A stretch of 64,000 nt of DNA from Marinobacter salicampi. GTDB taxonomy: Bacteria; Pseudomonadota; Gammaproteobacteria; Pseudomonadales; Oleiphilaceae. The DNA lies in assembly GCF_011074795.1 (NCBI RefSeq), contig NZ_JAAMPF010000002.1:62001-126000 (forward strand), in the 5' to 3' direction. Position 1 is the stretch's first letter. Each line of letters starts with the position of its first letter. The notes under the pieces were generated by a model. That model saw only the letters and a program-made list of their open reading frames with translations, was not told the DNA's origin and ran no database searches. The translations under genes were made by a program, and so were the position numbers. This document shows positions 53,381 through 62,519 of the stretch, piece by piece.

Positions 53381-53689
53381 CGATTGCCTCGATACTTCGG
53401 GTCATGGTTCATCCGGACCTCAAGCCTGATGACTCGAGCGCCACAGACTTAATTGCGCAGCTCTGATTGAGTTAAGCAGGAACTGAACCAGAAATCGCCA
53501 GGCTAACGTGAAGTTTTGTTGATTTTTGTCTCCGAGGGGACCCGCCGACCGGTCGGACACCTCCGTTTCGAGGGTGATTCGGTCCAGGGTTTCAAGGAGT
53601 TCTGCGGTTGGCGACGGTCGTCTCATCGCTGGCGGGTGGCTGGTCCCGCTAATACATTTACTCAAGCAGGTTAAACGTCGACGGGGGCG
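53381..53689. other. Intergenic region upstream of the chemoreceptor gene
   Basis: This 309-bp stretch lies between the yjbQ stop and the chemoreceptor start, both on the minus strand. It should hold the receptor promoter. An 81-aa minus-strand frame (53420-53665, TTG start) has no recognisable family, no good ribosome-binding site and no coding look, so it is not called a gene. Confidence 0.45.
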
Positions 53690-54115
53690 CTACCACCGCC
53701 CCTGCAAGGTTGCGATCACCCGACGGCCACCTGCCCGGTCACGGTGCTCGCACAGATAAAGGCCCTGCCACGTGCCCAGCGCCAGACGACCGGCGGTGAT
53801 CGGGATGGTAAGGGACGCACCCACCAGAACGCTTTTGATATGGGCTGGCATATCGTCCGGTCCCTCGAGCACATGCTCATAGTGGGGCTGGTCTTCGGGC
53901 ACCATGACATTGAAGTGTCGCTCAAGATCCCCCCGTACATCCGGATCGGCATTTTCGTTTATCGCCAGCGACGCCGACGTGTGCTGCAAGAACAGATTCA
54001 GCAGCCCAACCTGGCAGTTGCTCAGGTCCGGGCCCTGGCTGAGCACCTCGTCTGTAATCAGGTGGAAACCACGGTTTCGGGCCCGGAGTTCGATGGTTGC
54101 CTGATCCCAGATCAT
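53690..54115 (-). CDS. yjbQ: YjbQ/UPF0047 family protein
   Basis: A 141-aa beta-rich protein of the YjbQ (UPF0047) family. The conserved LQHTSASLAINENADPDV (about residues 44-61), PHYEHVLEGPDDMPAHIKS and LGTWQGLYLCEHRD blocks are intact, including the family histidines. E. coli YjbQ has weak thiamine-phosphate synthase activity; the physiological function is unsettled. ATG 54115 is used because GGAGAG lies six bases upstream. It starts 11 bp after the M14-type gene and ends the rimB-rimK-M14-yjbQ cluster. Confidence 0.9.
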   Translation of the reverse strand: MIWDQATIELRARNRGFHLITDEVLSQGPDLSNCQVGLLNLFLQHTSASLAINENADPDVRGDLERHFNVMVPEDQPHYEHVLEGPDDMPAHIKSVLVGASLTIPITAGRLALGTWQGLYLCEHRDRAGGRRVIATLQGRW

Positions 54116-54126
54116 TGCCAACTCTC

Positions 54127-55194
54127 CTATTTCTGCTGTTCGTCCCAGGGGTGCACCGGCATGACCGCATCGGCACCAGCCTCAGGATCCATGGAAGAGC
54201 GAAAGTAATCCATGGCTTTCTCGGCCTCGGCCAGCTCGTCAAACCGGGCAATGTGATAGATGGCTTCGCCTTCATTAACAAGCGGCAGGTTGTTCATACC
54301 GACGATAATACCGGAATAGGGGGTGATCAAAGCCGTTTCTGTTTCACCGAAAGGATCCGCAATCAGGGCGAGTCTCTGGCCTTTGCGAACCCGCTGACCA
54401 AGCCGGACGATGGGACGCATGATGCCATCGATCTCAGCCCTGACCCAGGTTGAGGTTGCGGCGATCTCAGACCGGTTTCTCGGCTTGGCGCGCCCGGCTT
54501 TTGCCGGCAGCATCTCAAGTGCCCGCATGACCCGATTCACCCCTCGCACACCGCTTGAGATCACGACATCGTCAAAGCGCAGCGCCTCGCCCCCCTCGAA
54601 GGTGATTACCGGAATGTCCCGGGAGTCGGCGTACTCGCGAAGCGTCCCTTCACGGAGGCTGGCATTGAGGATGATCGGGGCACCAAAAGCTTCGGCAATC
54701 CGTGCAGTCTCCGGATTTTTCAGCTCAGCCCGGATCTGGGGCAGGTTAAAGCGGTGAATCGCACCCGTGTGAAGGTCAATGATATGGGTGACGTTCTGCA
54801 TGATCTGTGTGCGGAATAGGTAGGCGATCCGGCCGCCCAGTGAACCGGTTTCAGAGCCTGGAAAACACCGGTTCAGGTCACGCCGGTCGGGCAGATACCG
54901 GGTGCGCTGGACAAAGCCGAACACGTTAACAATCGGCACCGCAATGAGGGTTCCGCGCAAATGCCGCAGGGAGGCATTACGCAGGACCCGCCGAATGATC
55001 TCGACACCGTTGATCTCGTCGCCATGAAGCGCCGCGCAGACCAACAGCACCGGCCCCTCGCGACGCCCATGCACCACCTCTACCGGAATGTGAAGCGGCG
55101 TATGGGTATAGAGTTTGGCCACCGGGAACTCTACCGTTTGCCGGGTACCTGCCTTGATCTCAGTGCCGGCAAAATTGAACGGTGCTCTTGCCAT
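54127..55194 (-). CDS. Succinylglutamate desuccinylase/aspartoacylase-like (M14) zinc carboxypeptidase
   Basis: A 355-aa zinc hydrolase of the AstE/aspartoacylase branch of the M14 family. The metal ligands are H57 and E60 (ALHGDEINGVE) and H142 (IIDLHTGAIH). Substrate-binding ARG/N blocks include YLPDRRDLNRCFPGS, and the likely general base is in ITFEGGEALRF (E200 or E203). A C-terminal barrel-like domain ends LPLVNEGEAIYHIARF. Family members cut acyl or amide bonds to acidic amino acids. It starts one base after the rimK stop (TGATATG), so it is likely to work on the product of RimK. No arginine-catabolism ast genes are nearby, which argues against the AstE role. Confidence 0.87.
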   Translation of the reverse strand: MARAPFNFAGTEIKAGTRQTVEFPVAKLYTHTPLHIPVEVVHGRREGPVLLVCAALHGDEINGVEIIRRVLRNASLRHLRGTLIAVPIVNVFGFVQRTRYLPDRRDLNRCFPGSETGSLGGRIAYLFRTQIMQNVTHIIDLHTGAIHRFNLPQIRAELKNPETARIAEAFGAPIILNASLREGTLREYADSRDIPVITFEGGEALRFDDVVISSGVRGVNRVMRALEMLPAKAGRAKPRNRSEIAATSTWVRAEIDGIMRPIVRLGQRVRKGQRLALIADPFGETETALITPYSGIIVGMNNLPLVNEGEAIYHIARFDELAEAEKAMDYFRSSMDPEAGADAVMPVHPWDEQQK

Positions 55195-55195
55195 A

Positions 55196-56101
55196 TCAAC
55201 CGGTTCCCTTTGTGCGGGTTTTCCAGGGTTTCTGATTGCGCTCGGTCCACTCGATAATCATGCCGGCCACATTTTTTCCGGTGGCGGACTCGATGCCTTC
55301 GAGACCAGGCGACGAGTTGACCTCCATCACCAGAGGACCGCGACTGGAACGCAGCAGGTCGACGCCGGCCACATTGAGGCCCATGGCCTTGGCGGAGGCA
55401 ATGGCCGTGCGGCGTTCCTCCGGCGTAATGCGGATAAGAGACGCGGTGCCGCCCCGGTGCAGATTGGAGCGGAACTCCCCTTCGGCGGCCTGGCGCTTCA
55501 TGGCCGCAATCACCTTGTCCCCGATCACGAAACAGCGAATATCGGCGCCACCGGCTTCCTTGATGTATTCCTGCACCAGTATGTCGGCTTTCAGGCCCAT
55601 AAACGCCTCGATAACGCTTTCGGCGGCCTTGCGGGTCTCCGCCAGCACTACGCCGATACCCTGGGTGCCCTGAAGCAGCTTGATCACCACCGGCGAGCCG
55701 CCCACCATCTTGATAAGATCGGGCACGTTATCCGGCTTGTTGGCGAAACCGGTGACCGGCATACCCAGACCCTTGCGTGCCAGCAGCTGCAAAGACCGCA
55801 ATTTATCCCGTGACCGGGAAATAGCCACGGACTCGTTGACCGGGAAGCAACCCATCATCTCGAACTGACGCAGGACGGCGGTGCCATAAAACGTGACCGA
55901 GGCGCCAATACGGGGAATCACCACATCGAAATCGTCCAGGGTTTCACTGTGGTAGTGAATCTGGGGGTTGGCGGAGGTGATGTTCATATAGCAATGCAGG
56001 GCATCAATCACCCGCACTTCGTGACCCCTGTTCAGCCCCTCTTCAACCAGACGCCGGGTGGAGTAAAGGGATTTATTGCGAGAGAGTACGGCAATCTTCA
56101 T
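55196..56101 (-). CDS. rimK: ATP-grasp glutamate ligase RimK
   Basis: An ATP-grasp ligase of 301 aa that adds glutamate residues to the C-terminus of ribosomal protein S6, or to related substrates, in E. coli and Pseudomonas. Visible features are the N-terminal [18 protein letters not shown], the ATP-binding loop [11 protein letters not shown], the [17 protein letters not shown] segment and the metal-binding [13 protein letters not shown]. The start overlaps the stop of the protease-like gene (ATGA), and the stop is one base from the M14 gene. The true substrate here is open. Confidence 0.93.
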   Translation of the reverse strand: MKIAVLSRNKSLYSTRRLVEEGLNRGHEVRVIDALHCYMNITSANPQIHYHSETLDDFDVVIPRIGASVTFYGTAVLRQFEMMGCFPVNESVAISRSRDKLRSLQLLARKGLGMPVTGFANKPDNVPDLIKMVGGSPVVIKLLQGTQGIGVVLAETRKAAESVIEAFMGLKADILVQEYIKEAGGADIRCFVIGDKVIAAMKRQAAEGEFRSNLHRGGTASLIRITPEERRTAIASAKAMGLNVAGVDLLRSSRGPLVMEVNSSPGLEGIESATGKNVAGMIIEWTERNQKPWKTRTKGTG

Positions 56102-56589
56102 TCTGGGGTCCTTAGGGCCGGATCTCCGGCCAGGTAGGAGGATTCAGGCAGCACAATACTGCGACCCGCCATTGCGGTCCTTCCGATCAACATCCGAAAC
56201 CGCATCGAATCGCGGTTTGTGAGCGTCATCTCTACTGGCCATTGGGTTTCCCCCACCAGCAACAGTGTCTCAATAACCAGTCGCAACTCCCGATGTCCGC
56301 CTGAGTCCGACACCATTCGCTCATCCACCACGGGGGCATCGCAGGCGATCACCTCATGAAGATCGTTCTGGATTGGGTGGACCCAGAACTTCACCCGGCG
56401 CTGGCCGTTGTCCTCGTAGGGTTCCATCCGGAAGGTGTGCAGGCAGGAAGTGCGCGCACCCGTATCCACCTTCGCCTTGATCCGATCAATGCCCAGTTCC
56501 GGTAAGGCCACCCATTCCCGCCAGCCGAGAGCCACCTTGTCCTCAAGGGCGAGGGGCTGGTGAGCGTCGTCATCCGGTGTCACTGGCAT
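56098..56589 (-). CDS. rimB: Retropepsin-like RimB-type protease (COG4067)
   Basis: A 163-aa protein of the retropepsin-like family often labelled ATP-dependent zinc protease, named RimB when linked to rimK. The aspartic-protease-type motif is D42-T43-G44-A in [16 protein letters not shown] second half has [17 protein letters not shown] chose ATG 56589 with GGAG six bases upstream; the frame reaches a TTG at 56601. It is the first gene of the four-gene cluster and overlaps rimK by four bases. Protease activity and target are unproven. Confidence 0.87.
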   Translation of the reverse strand: MPVTPDDDAHQPLALEDKVALGWREWVALPELGIDRIKAKVDTGARTSCLHTFRMEPYEDNGQRRVKFWVHPIQNDLHEVIACDAPVVDERMVSDSGGHRELRLVIETLLLVGETQWPVEMTLTNRDSMRFRMLIGRTAMAGRSIVLPESSYLAGDPALRTPE

Positions 56590-56766
56590 TGGTTTCTCCA
56601 ATCCGTGGTTAATGTAGACCGCAGGCCTGGCCAGAAAATGCCGACTTGCCGTCTGTGTCGTACAGGTATGGGCGTGAGGCGCCTTTATAGGAGGCCTTCA
56701 GTTGCAGCTCAATACGCACAACTGCGCATTAAGCTATTGAAGATAAACAGCTCCTTGGGGATTTAC

Positions 56767-56772
56767 TATAAT
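56767..56772 (+). promoter_or_regulatory. Consensus -10 element upstream of phrB
   Basis: A perfect TATAAT lies 65 bp before the phrB start, in the divergent gap with rimB. No well-matched -35 is seen at 16-18 bp (closest: TAAACA at 56744-56749). Confidence 0.45.
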
Positions 56773-56836
56773 CCAATCGGTGCCGGCCCGCGAATACATA
56801 GCTGAAGTTCCTGTCTCAGCCCAAGTGGATATCGTG

Positions 56837-58240
56837 ATGACCCAACTCGTCTGGTTCCGAAATGACCTCCGTACCGCGGACAACGCCGCCCTGACCGCCG
56901 CCTGTGCCCAGGACCAACCCGTTCGCGCCTGTTTCATTGCCACTCCGGCCCAGTGGCACAGTCACGACTGGTCGCCTGCCCGCATCCGCTTTGTGGTCGA
57001 CCATGTGAACAGTCTTGCAGAAGACCTGGCGGGGGTCGGGATTCCTTTCGATATTCTTCAGGGAGACTGGTTTTCCGACTGCATACCGCTAATTTCGGAC
57101 CTGTGCAGGAAACATAGGGTCCGCCAGCTGCATTTTAATGAAGAGCTGGGCGTGAATGAGCGGCGACGGGACCAGGCACTCCGGGATAAGCTGGCGCAAG
57201 ACAACGTCACCGCCTGCAAGTACCGCGACCAGACCGTGGCTCCCGTCGGCAGCATCCTGACCCAACAGCAGGAGCCCTACTCGGTTTTTACACCTTTCGC
57301 CAGACGCTGGCGCCAGTGGACCGGCGATAACATGCCAGAGCTTCATCCGGTGCCCAAGGCCAAGGGCGAGGCGATGAAGCCAGCGCGCTTCCCCTCGCAA
57401 ATAGACGGATACAGTAAAGCACCGCCACCACTCGTCCCCGTCGGCGAACAGGCGGCCCATAACCAACTGGCTGAATTTCTCGAGGAACGCGCCGCTGATT
57501 ACAACAGGCACAGGGACATTCCCTCCGTTGACGGCACCAGCCTTCTTTCTCCCTACCTGGCCAATGGCGTGCTGTCAGGCCGGCAATGCTGGGCTGCGGC
57601 GCTGGAAGCCATGACTGGTGCCGGTAACGCACGTGACGGGCTCGATACCTGGCTTAACGAGATAACCTGGAGGGACTTCTACATACACATTCTTTATCAC
57701 TACCCAAGGGTCAGCATGCATCGGGCCTTCAAGCCAGAAACCGAGGCCCTGCCCTGGAACCATCCAGGCGATGCCTTCGAGGCCTGGAAAGAGGGACAGA
57801 CCGGGATCCCCCTGGTGGATGCCGCCATGCGCCAGCTCAATCAGACCGGTTGGATGCACAACCGCCTTCGCATGGTGACGGCCATGTTCCTGACCAAAAA
57901 CCTGTTCATCGACTGGCGTCTGGGTGAGGCCTACTTCATGAATCGGCTTGTGGACGGATTTCTTGCCTCCAATAACGGAGGCTGGCAGTGGAGCGCGTCC
58001 ACGGGCACTGACTCGGCGCCCTATTTCCGAATATTCAATCCGGCAACCCAGGGCGAGCGATTCGATCCCTCAGGTGAGTTTATTCGCCGCTACGTGCCAG
58101 AGCTGGCATCACTGGACAATAAACGTATCCATCAGCCATGGCTGAAGGGTGGCCCGGCTAAAGGTTATCCCAAACCCATCGTGGATCTTAAGGAAAGCCG
58201 CAAACAGGCCATAGCCAACTTCCAAGCCCTGAAGGATTGA
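56837..58240 (+). CDS. phrB: Deoxyribodipyrimidine photolyase
   Basis: A light-dependent repair enzyme for cyclobutane pyrimidine dimers. The N-terminal antenna-binding alpha/beta domain begins MTQLVWFRNDLRTADNAAL. The FAD-binding helical domain has LLSPYLANGVLS, LNEITWRDFYIHILYH, the GIPLVDAAMRQLNQTGWMHNRLRM core, and the NNGGWQWSASTGTDSAPYFR block. The Trp residues of the electron-transfer chain appear present. ATG 56837 gives 467 aa, close to E. coli PhrB (472); the frame is open to 56780. It is convergent with moeB, 16 bp apart. Confidence 0.95.
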   Translation: MTQLVWFRNDLRTADNAALTAACAQDQPVRACFIATPAQWHSHDWSPARIRFVVDHVNSLAEDLAGVGIPFDILQGDWFSDCIPLISDLCRKHRVRQLHFNEELGVNERRRDQALRDKLAQDNVTACKYRDQTVAPVGSILTQQQEPYSVFTPFARRWRQWTGDNMPELHPVPKAKGEAMKPARFPSQIDGYSKAPPPLVPVGEQAAHNQLAEFLEERAADYNRHRDIPSVDGTSLLSPYLANGVLSGRQCWAAALEAMTGAGNARDGLDTWLNEITWRDFYIHILYHYPRVSMHRAFKPETEALPWNHPGDAFEAWKEGQTGIPLVDAAMRQLNQTGWMHNRLRMVTAMFLTKNLFIDWRLGEAYFMNRLVDGFLASNNGGWQWSASTGTDSAPYFRIFNPATQGERFDPSGEFIRRYVPELASLDNKRIHQPWLKGGPAKGYPKPIVDLKESRKQAIANFQALKD

Positions 58241-58256
58241 TGGACCGCGCCAAACT

Positions 58257-59009
58257 TCAGTCGCCGTCTCCACAGACGGCACATCGGGAGTCGCGGGCAA
58301 ACTTCATTTCCCGCCACTCAAGACGCCAGGCATCCAGCAACAACAGCCTACTGGTCACCGGATGGCCTACCTGGGCCAGTAGCTTGATCGCTTCCATGGC
58401 CTGACACGTGCCAATGATGCCAACCAGCGGCCCGATGACTCCCGCTTCAGAGCAGCTGAGCTCCTGATCTCCGAGATCAGGATAAAGGCACTGATAGCAG
58501 GGCCCACCGGGGGTACGGAAGTCAAACACGCTCAACTGACCCTCACCCCGTATAGCGGCGCCGGAAACCAGCGGTGTCTTTGCAGCGACACAGGCCTGGT
58601 TAATGGCAAACCGGGTTGAGAAATTGTCAGTGCAGTCGATCACCAGATCGACTGCGGCTACCTGCTCGTCCAGCAGGGCGCCCGACAAGCGCCGGGGCAA
58701 GGCTGTCACTTTGACGAGTGGATTGGTGGCCGCCACATGCTCAGCCAGGGCTTCGGCTTTGTGGATGCCGATCTGACTACTATTAAAGGCGATCTGGCGC
58801 TGCAGGTTGGTCACCTCGATGACGTCGTCGTCAGCAATGATCAGCTCACCTACCCCGGCCGCCCCCAGATACAGCGCCACCGGGCAACCCAGCCCACCCG
58901 CACCGACGATGAGCACCCGGGACTCTTTGAGCCTCACCTGGCCGGCCACATCGAAGGCGGGAAGAAGAATCTGCCGGCTGTAACGCATCAGTTCGTCATC
59001 ATCCAGCAT
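58257..59009 (-). CDS. moeB: Molybdopterin-synthase adenylyltransferase MoeB (ThiF family)
   Basis: Adenylates the MoaD C-terminus for molybdopterin synthesis. The ATP-binding GAGGLGCPVALYLGAAG motif is near residue 36. DNFSTRFAINQAC follows, and the four zinc cysteines are in CYQC (about 172-175) and CAVC (near the C-terminus). The 250-aa length is typical for MoeB without a rhodanese domain; a role for ThiF in thiamine synthesis is possible. ATG 59009 has AGGAGAG upstream. It overlaps prmC by 11 bp in the hemA-prfA-prmC-moeB chain, an arrangement known in other gammaproteobacteria. Confidence 0.93.
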   Translation of the reverse strand: MLDDDELMRYSRQILLPAFDVAGQVRLKESRVLIVGAGGLGCPVALYLGAAGVGELIIADDDVIEVTNLQRQIAFNSSQIGIHKAEALAEHVAATNPLVKVTALPRRLSGALLDEQVAAVDLVIDCTDNFSTRFAINQACVAAKTPLVSGAAIRGEGQLSVFDFRTPGGPCYQCLYPDLGDQELSCSEAGVIGPLVGIIGTCQAMEAIKLLAQVGHPVTSRLLLLDAWRLEWREMKFARDSRCAVCGDGD

Positions 59010-59886
59010 GAGGGTCTCTCCTGTTAGGATTTGCAGCAGTGGTGTTCGATGGCTTGCGCCCAAGTGTATAGCGGTCCCGGTCGCCGTAATCTTGACCGGT
59101 CGCAATATCGGCATAGGCGCACGCCTTAAAAAGATCACGTACCGCCTCACCCTGGTCGTGCCCATGCTCTACCAGCAGCCAGCCATTGGCGACAAGCCTG
59201 TCAGACCCATGGAGAATCAAGTGGCGCAGGTCGTCCAGGCCATCGGCACCGGCAACCAGGGCGGTCTCGGGCTCATACCGCACATCGCCCTGGAAAAGGT
59301 GGGTATCGGCACGGGCGATGTAGGGCGGATTACTGACAATCAAATCAAACCGTTGCCCAGACAGGCCGGCAAACCAGTGGCTCGTAACAACGTCAATGGG
59401 GAGGCCGAGTTTGCTGGCGTTGAGCCGGGCAAGCTCGACCGCGGCCGGGACGCAGTCACACGCCATTATCTGCCACGACGGACGTTCACTGGCAAGCGCC
59501 AGGGCGATCGCCCCAGTGCCTGTGCCAAGGTCAAGCACGTGGGCTTGCGCTGGCAGTGCCAGGGCAAGAGCGGCCTCCACCAGGCATTCGGTATCGGGAC
59601 GGGGAATGAGCGTGGCGTCATTGACCACCAGAGACAATGACCAGAAGCCCTGCTCACCAAGAATATGGGCAATTGGCCGACCCCGCCGCCGCTCTTCAAC
59701 CTGCGCCTGGAACCTGGCCCGCTGCGCTGTGTCCGGGACCCGCTCAGGCCAGGCGCGAAATGACGTACGGCTCCAGCCGGTGGCATCCGCCAGCAGCAGC
59801 TCGGCATCCAGGCGGGGGGTGTCACTTTCGAACGAAGCCGCGGCAATGCGTAGCAGGGCTTCTGTTGTCAGCGGGGCGTCACTCAT
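58999..59886 (-). CDS. prmC: Release-factor glutamine methyltransferase PrmC
   Basis: Methylates the Gln of the GGQ motif in RF1 and RF2. The SAM-binding [13 protein letters not shown] starts at residue 119 and the catalytic NPPY is 186-189 ([11 protein letters not shown]). The N-terminal helical domain fits family length (295 aa). ATG 59886 overlaps the prfA stop by 8 bp; the frame is open to 59961 but within prfA. Confidence 0.95.
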   Translation of the reverse strand: MSDAPLTTEALLRIAAASFESDTPRLDAELLLADATGWSRTSFRAWPERVPDTAQRARFQAQVEERRRGRPIAHILGEQGFWSLSLVVNDATLIPRPDTECLVEAALALALPAQAHVLDLGTGTGAIALALASERPSWQIMACDCVPAAVELARLNASKLGLPIDVVTSHWFAGLSGQRFDLIVSNPPYIARADTHLFQGDVRYEPETALVAGADGLDDLRHLILHGSDRLVANGWLLVEHGHDQGEAVRDLFKACAYADIATGQDYGDRDRYTLGRKPSNTTAANPNRRDPHAG

Positions 59887-60964
59887 CTGCCAGGCTGGCC
59901 AGCATTTCGGCCTGATGTTCCTGCTGGAGCGGTTTGACGACCGGATCAAGGTCGCCCCCAACCACTTCTTCCAGCTTGTATAAGGTGAGATTGATTCGAT
60001 GGTCCGTCACTCGCCCCTGGGGAAAGTTATAGGTACGTATGCGCTCGGACCGATCGCCGCTGCCCACAAGGCTCTTACGGGTTTCGGACTGGCTCTTGGC
60101 CTGGCGCTCGGTTTCGGCATTATCAAGCCGCGCCTGCAGCAGACTCAGAGCCTTGGCCCGGTTCTTGTGCTGGGAGCGCTCTTCCTGACATTCAACCACC
60201 AGGCCGGTGGGAATATGGGTTATGCGGATAGCCGAATCGGTCTTGTTGACATGCTGCCCCCCTGCCCCGGAAGCGCGGAATGTGTCGACGCGCAGGTCGG
60301 CCTTGTTGATCTCGATGGCTTCGGCTTCGTCGGCCTCGGGCATGACCGCGACCGTGCAGGCAGAGGTATGGATACGGCCCTGGGATTCTGTTTCCGGAAC
60401 GCGCTGGACCCGGTGGGCCCCGGACTCGAACTTGAGGGCACCGTAGACACCATTGCCCGCCACGCGGCTTATGATCTCTTTATAGCCACCATGTTCACCC
60501 AGGCTCTCACTGAGAACCTCCACCCGCCACTGACGTCTTTCAGCGTACTTCAGATACATGCGGAACAAGTCGCCCGCGAAAATCGCCGCCTCATCGCCGC
60601 CGGTGCCGGCCCGGATCTCAAGAAACACATTTTTGGTGTCATTGGGATCCCTGGGCAGCATCAAGGCCTGAAGTTCATCTTCCAGCTGCACACTGTGTTC
60701 CTGAGCACTGGCCAGTTCATCTTCTGCCATGGCACGCATGTCAGGATCGCCATCGCGAGCCAGTTCTTCGGCTTCAGCCACATCCTTGAGCCTGTCCCGC
60801 CAGATGCGATAACACTGAACCACAGGCTCGATTTCCGAGAATTCCCGCGAAAGATCCCTGAACCGGTTCTGGTCCGACATTATGCCCTGGTCACTGAGTA
60901 GCGCCCGGACTTCCTCGAAACGGTCATCAAGCCGCTCGAGCCGGGTTTGTAACGATGCTTTCAT
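59879..60964 (-). CDS. prfA: Peptide chain release factor 1
   Basis: Terminates translation at UAG and UAA. The codon-reading P-x-T tripeptide is in [20 protein letters not shown] (PET at 190-192). The GGQ motif is at 235-237 ([13 protein letters not shown]). At 361 aa it is standard. It overlaps hemA upstream (ATGA) and prmC downstream. Confidence 0.97.
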   Translation of the reverse strand: MKASLQTRLERLDDRFEEVRALLSDQGIMSDQNRFRDLSREFSEIEPVVQCYRIWRDRLKDVAEAEELARDGDPDMRAMAEDELASAQEHSVQLEDELQALMLPRDPNDTKNVFLEIRAGTGGDEAAIFAGDLFRMYLKYAERRQWRVEVLSESLGEHGGYKEIISRVAGNGVYGALKFESGAHRVQRVPETESQGRIHTSACTVAVMPEADEAEAIEINKADLRVDTFRASGAGGQHVNKTDSAIRITHIPTGLVVECQEERSQHKNRAKALSLLQARLDNAETERQAKSQSETRKSLVGSGDRSERIRTYNFPQGRVTDHRINLTLYKLEEVVGGDLDPVVKPLQQEHQAEMLASLADE

Positions 60965-62250
60965 AAATTTTCCGGGGTGGTGGAAAGAGGTTCGTCCTGG
61001 GTTTCCAACTGGTGCAGTTCACGCAGCCAGTTGGTCACTTCCACCCGGCCCTCTGCGGTAGCCTTGCGTACCTGGACCGAGGGCTCGTGTAGCAGTTTGT
61101 TGGTCAAGCCCCGGGCCAGCGCCCGCAGGGCCGTTTCTGGGTCTCCGCCGTTGCGTAGGGCCCGCAGGGCTTTTTCGGTTTCGATATCCCGAAGAATTTC
61201 GGCCCGTTGCCGGAACTGTTTGAGCGTGGCCACTGCATCCAGCGCCCGGAGCTGGGACAGGAATTCCTGGGTACCTGCAGTGATGAGATTTTCAGCTTCC
61301 CGGGCTGCGCCTTCCCGAGTCTTGAGGTTCTCGTCAATGACGTGCCGGAGATCATCAACGGTATAAAGATAGACGTCAGCGAGATTGGCCACTTCCGGCT
61401 CGATATCCCTGGGTACCGCGATATCGACCATAAAATAGGGCCGGTGCTTGCGGCCCTTGAGTGCCCGTTCCACCGCGCCTTTGCCCAGAATCGGCAGCGG
61501 GCTGGCTGTGGAGGAAATAATCATGTCCACGTCGGCCAATACACCGGGAATCTCGGACAGGAGGATACCCCGGCCACCCCGGGCTTCTGCCAGCACTTGC
61601 GCCCGCTCCAGGGTGCGGTTGGCCACCAGAAAATCGCGCACACCGGCCTCGGCGAGATGCTTGGCCACCAATTCGATGGTCTTGCCGGCACCAATAAGCA
61701 AGGCACGGTTACGGGACATGTCGGCGAAAATATGGTGTGCCATGCTCACTGCTGCATAGGCCACCGAGACCGGGTTCTCGCCAATGGCGGTTTCCGTTCT
61801 TACCCGCTTGGCGACCGTGAACGTCTGCTCGAAAAGGCGAGTGAGAAAGGTACCGCTCGCTCCGTGTTCCCGAGCCAGGGCATAAGCGTCCTTGAGCTGG
61901 CCCAGTATCTGGGGCTCACCCAGCACCATGGAATCAAGGCCGGAAGCTACCCGCATCATGTGCCGGACCGCCTCCGAGTCACGATAGACATAGAGCGCGT
62001 TTTCCAACTCTGCCGGCAGCAGACCATGAAAGCCGGATAGCCAGCGCAAAACCGCAGCCGCACAGTCATCGTCCCCGGCCAGGTAGAGCTCGGTGCGGTT
62101 GCAGGTAGATAGTATTGCCGCTTCAGAGGCTCCGGAGGCCACCCTGAGTTCAGAGAAGGCTTCAGCCATGCGTTCCGGCGTAAAGGCAATACGCTCCCGC
62201 AACTCCACTGGAGCGGTTCGGTGGTTGATTCCCAGAGTGAGCAAGGCCAT
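60961..62250 (-). CDS. hemA: Glutamyl-tRNA reductase
   Basis: The first step of C5-pathway tetrapyrrole synthesis, making glutamate semialdehyde from Glu-tRNA. The catalytic Cys50 is in [16 protein letters not shown]. The NADPH domain has [20 protein letters not shown], and a C-terminal dimerisation domain follows. ATG 62250 ([12 protein letters not shown], 429 aa) matches the family; the frame extends to 62301 without support. It heads hemA-prfA-prmC-moeB, each pair overlapping. The divergent gap to the lipoprotein gene should hold both promoters. Confidence 0.96.
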   Translation of the reverse strand: MALLTLGINHRTAPVELRERIAFTPERMAEAFSELRVASGASEAAILSTCNRTELYLAGDDDCAAAVLRWLSGFHGLLPAELENALYVYRDSEAVRHMMRVASGLDSMVLGEPQILGQLKDAYALAREHGASGTFLTRLFEQTFTVAKRVRTETAIGENPVSVAYAAVSMAHHIFADMSRNRALLIGAGKTIELVAKHLAEAGVRDFLVANRTLERAQVLAEARGGRGILLSEIPGVLADVDMIISSTASPLPILGKGAVERALKGRKHRPYFMVDIAVPRDIEPEVANLADVYLYTVDDLRHVIDENLKTREGAAREAENLITAGTQEFLSQLRALDAVATLKQFRQRAEILRDIETEKALRALRNGGDPETALRALARGLTNKLLHEPSVQVRKATAEGRVEVTNWLRELHQLETQDEPLSTTPENL

Positions 62251-62519
62251 ATGCCGTAAAAATTGCCTTTTGCCAGGGGGTTTGTGCCAGCAGGCATGCA
62301 CTGCTGTATTGTCACATGATGGCGTTTACAGACGCCACAACCCATTTTACCGGGGCGCTGGGCCGGGTGCCAGCCAATCCCACGAAGGTTGCGGCAATTA
62401 CCATGTTTACGGCCCGGAACCCGCATCAGATTGGGCATGGAAAGAGGCTTGTGCCATGATAGGAGCCGGCACTGATAGCAGCCTTTCGGGCGCATCGTTT
62501 AACGACTTCAGGATGTAAC

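Noticed and set aside
53420..53665. 81-codon minus-strand frame upstream of the chemoreceptor
   Set aside because: It needs a TTG start, lacks a ribosome-binding site and any family likeness, and more likely covers the chemoreceptor promoter.
54127..55194. AstE of the arginine succinyltransferase pathway
   Set aside because: No astCADB genes are adjacent and the gene is fused into the rimK operon, so a general M14 amino-acid hydrolase is the safer call.
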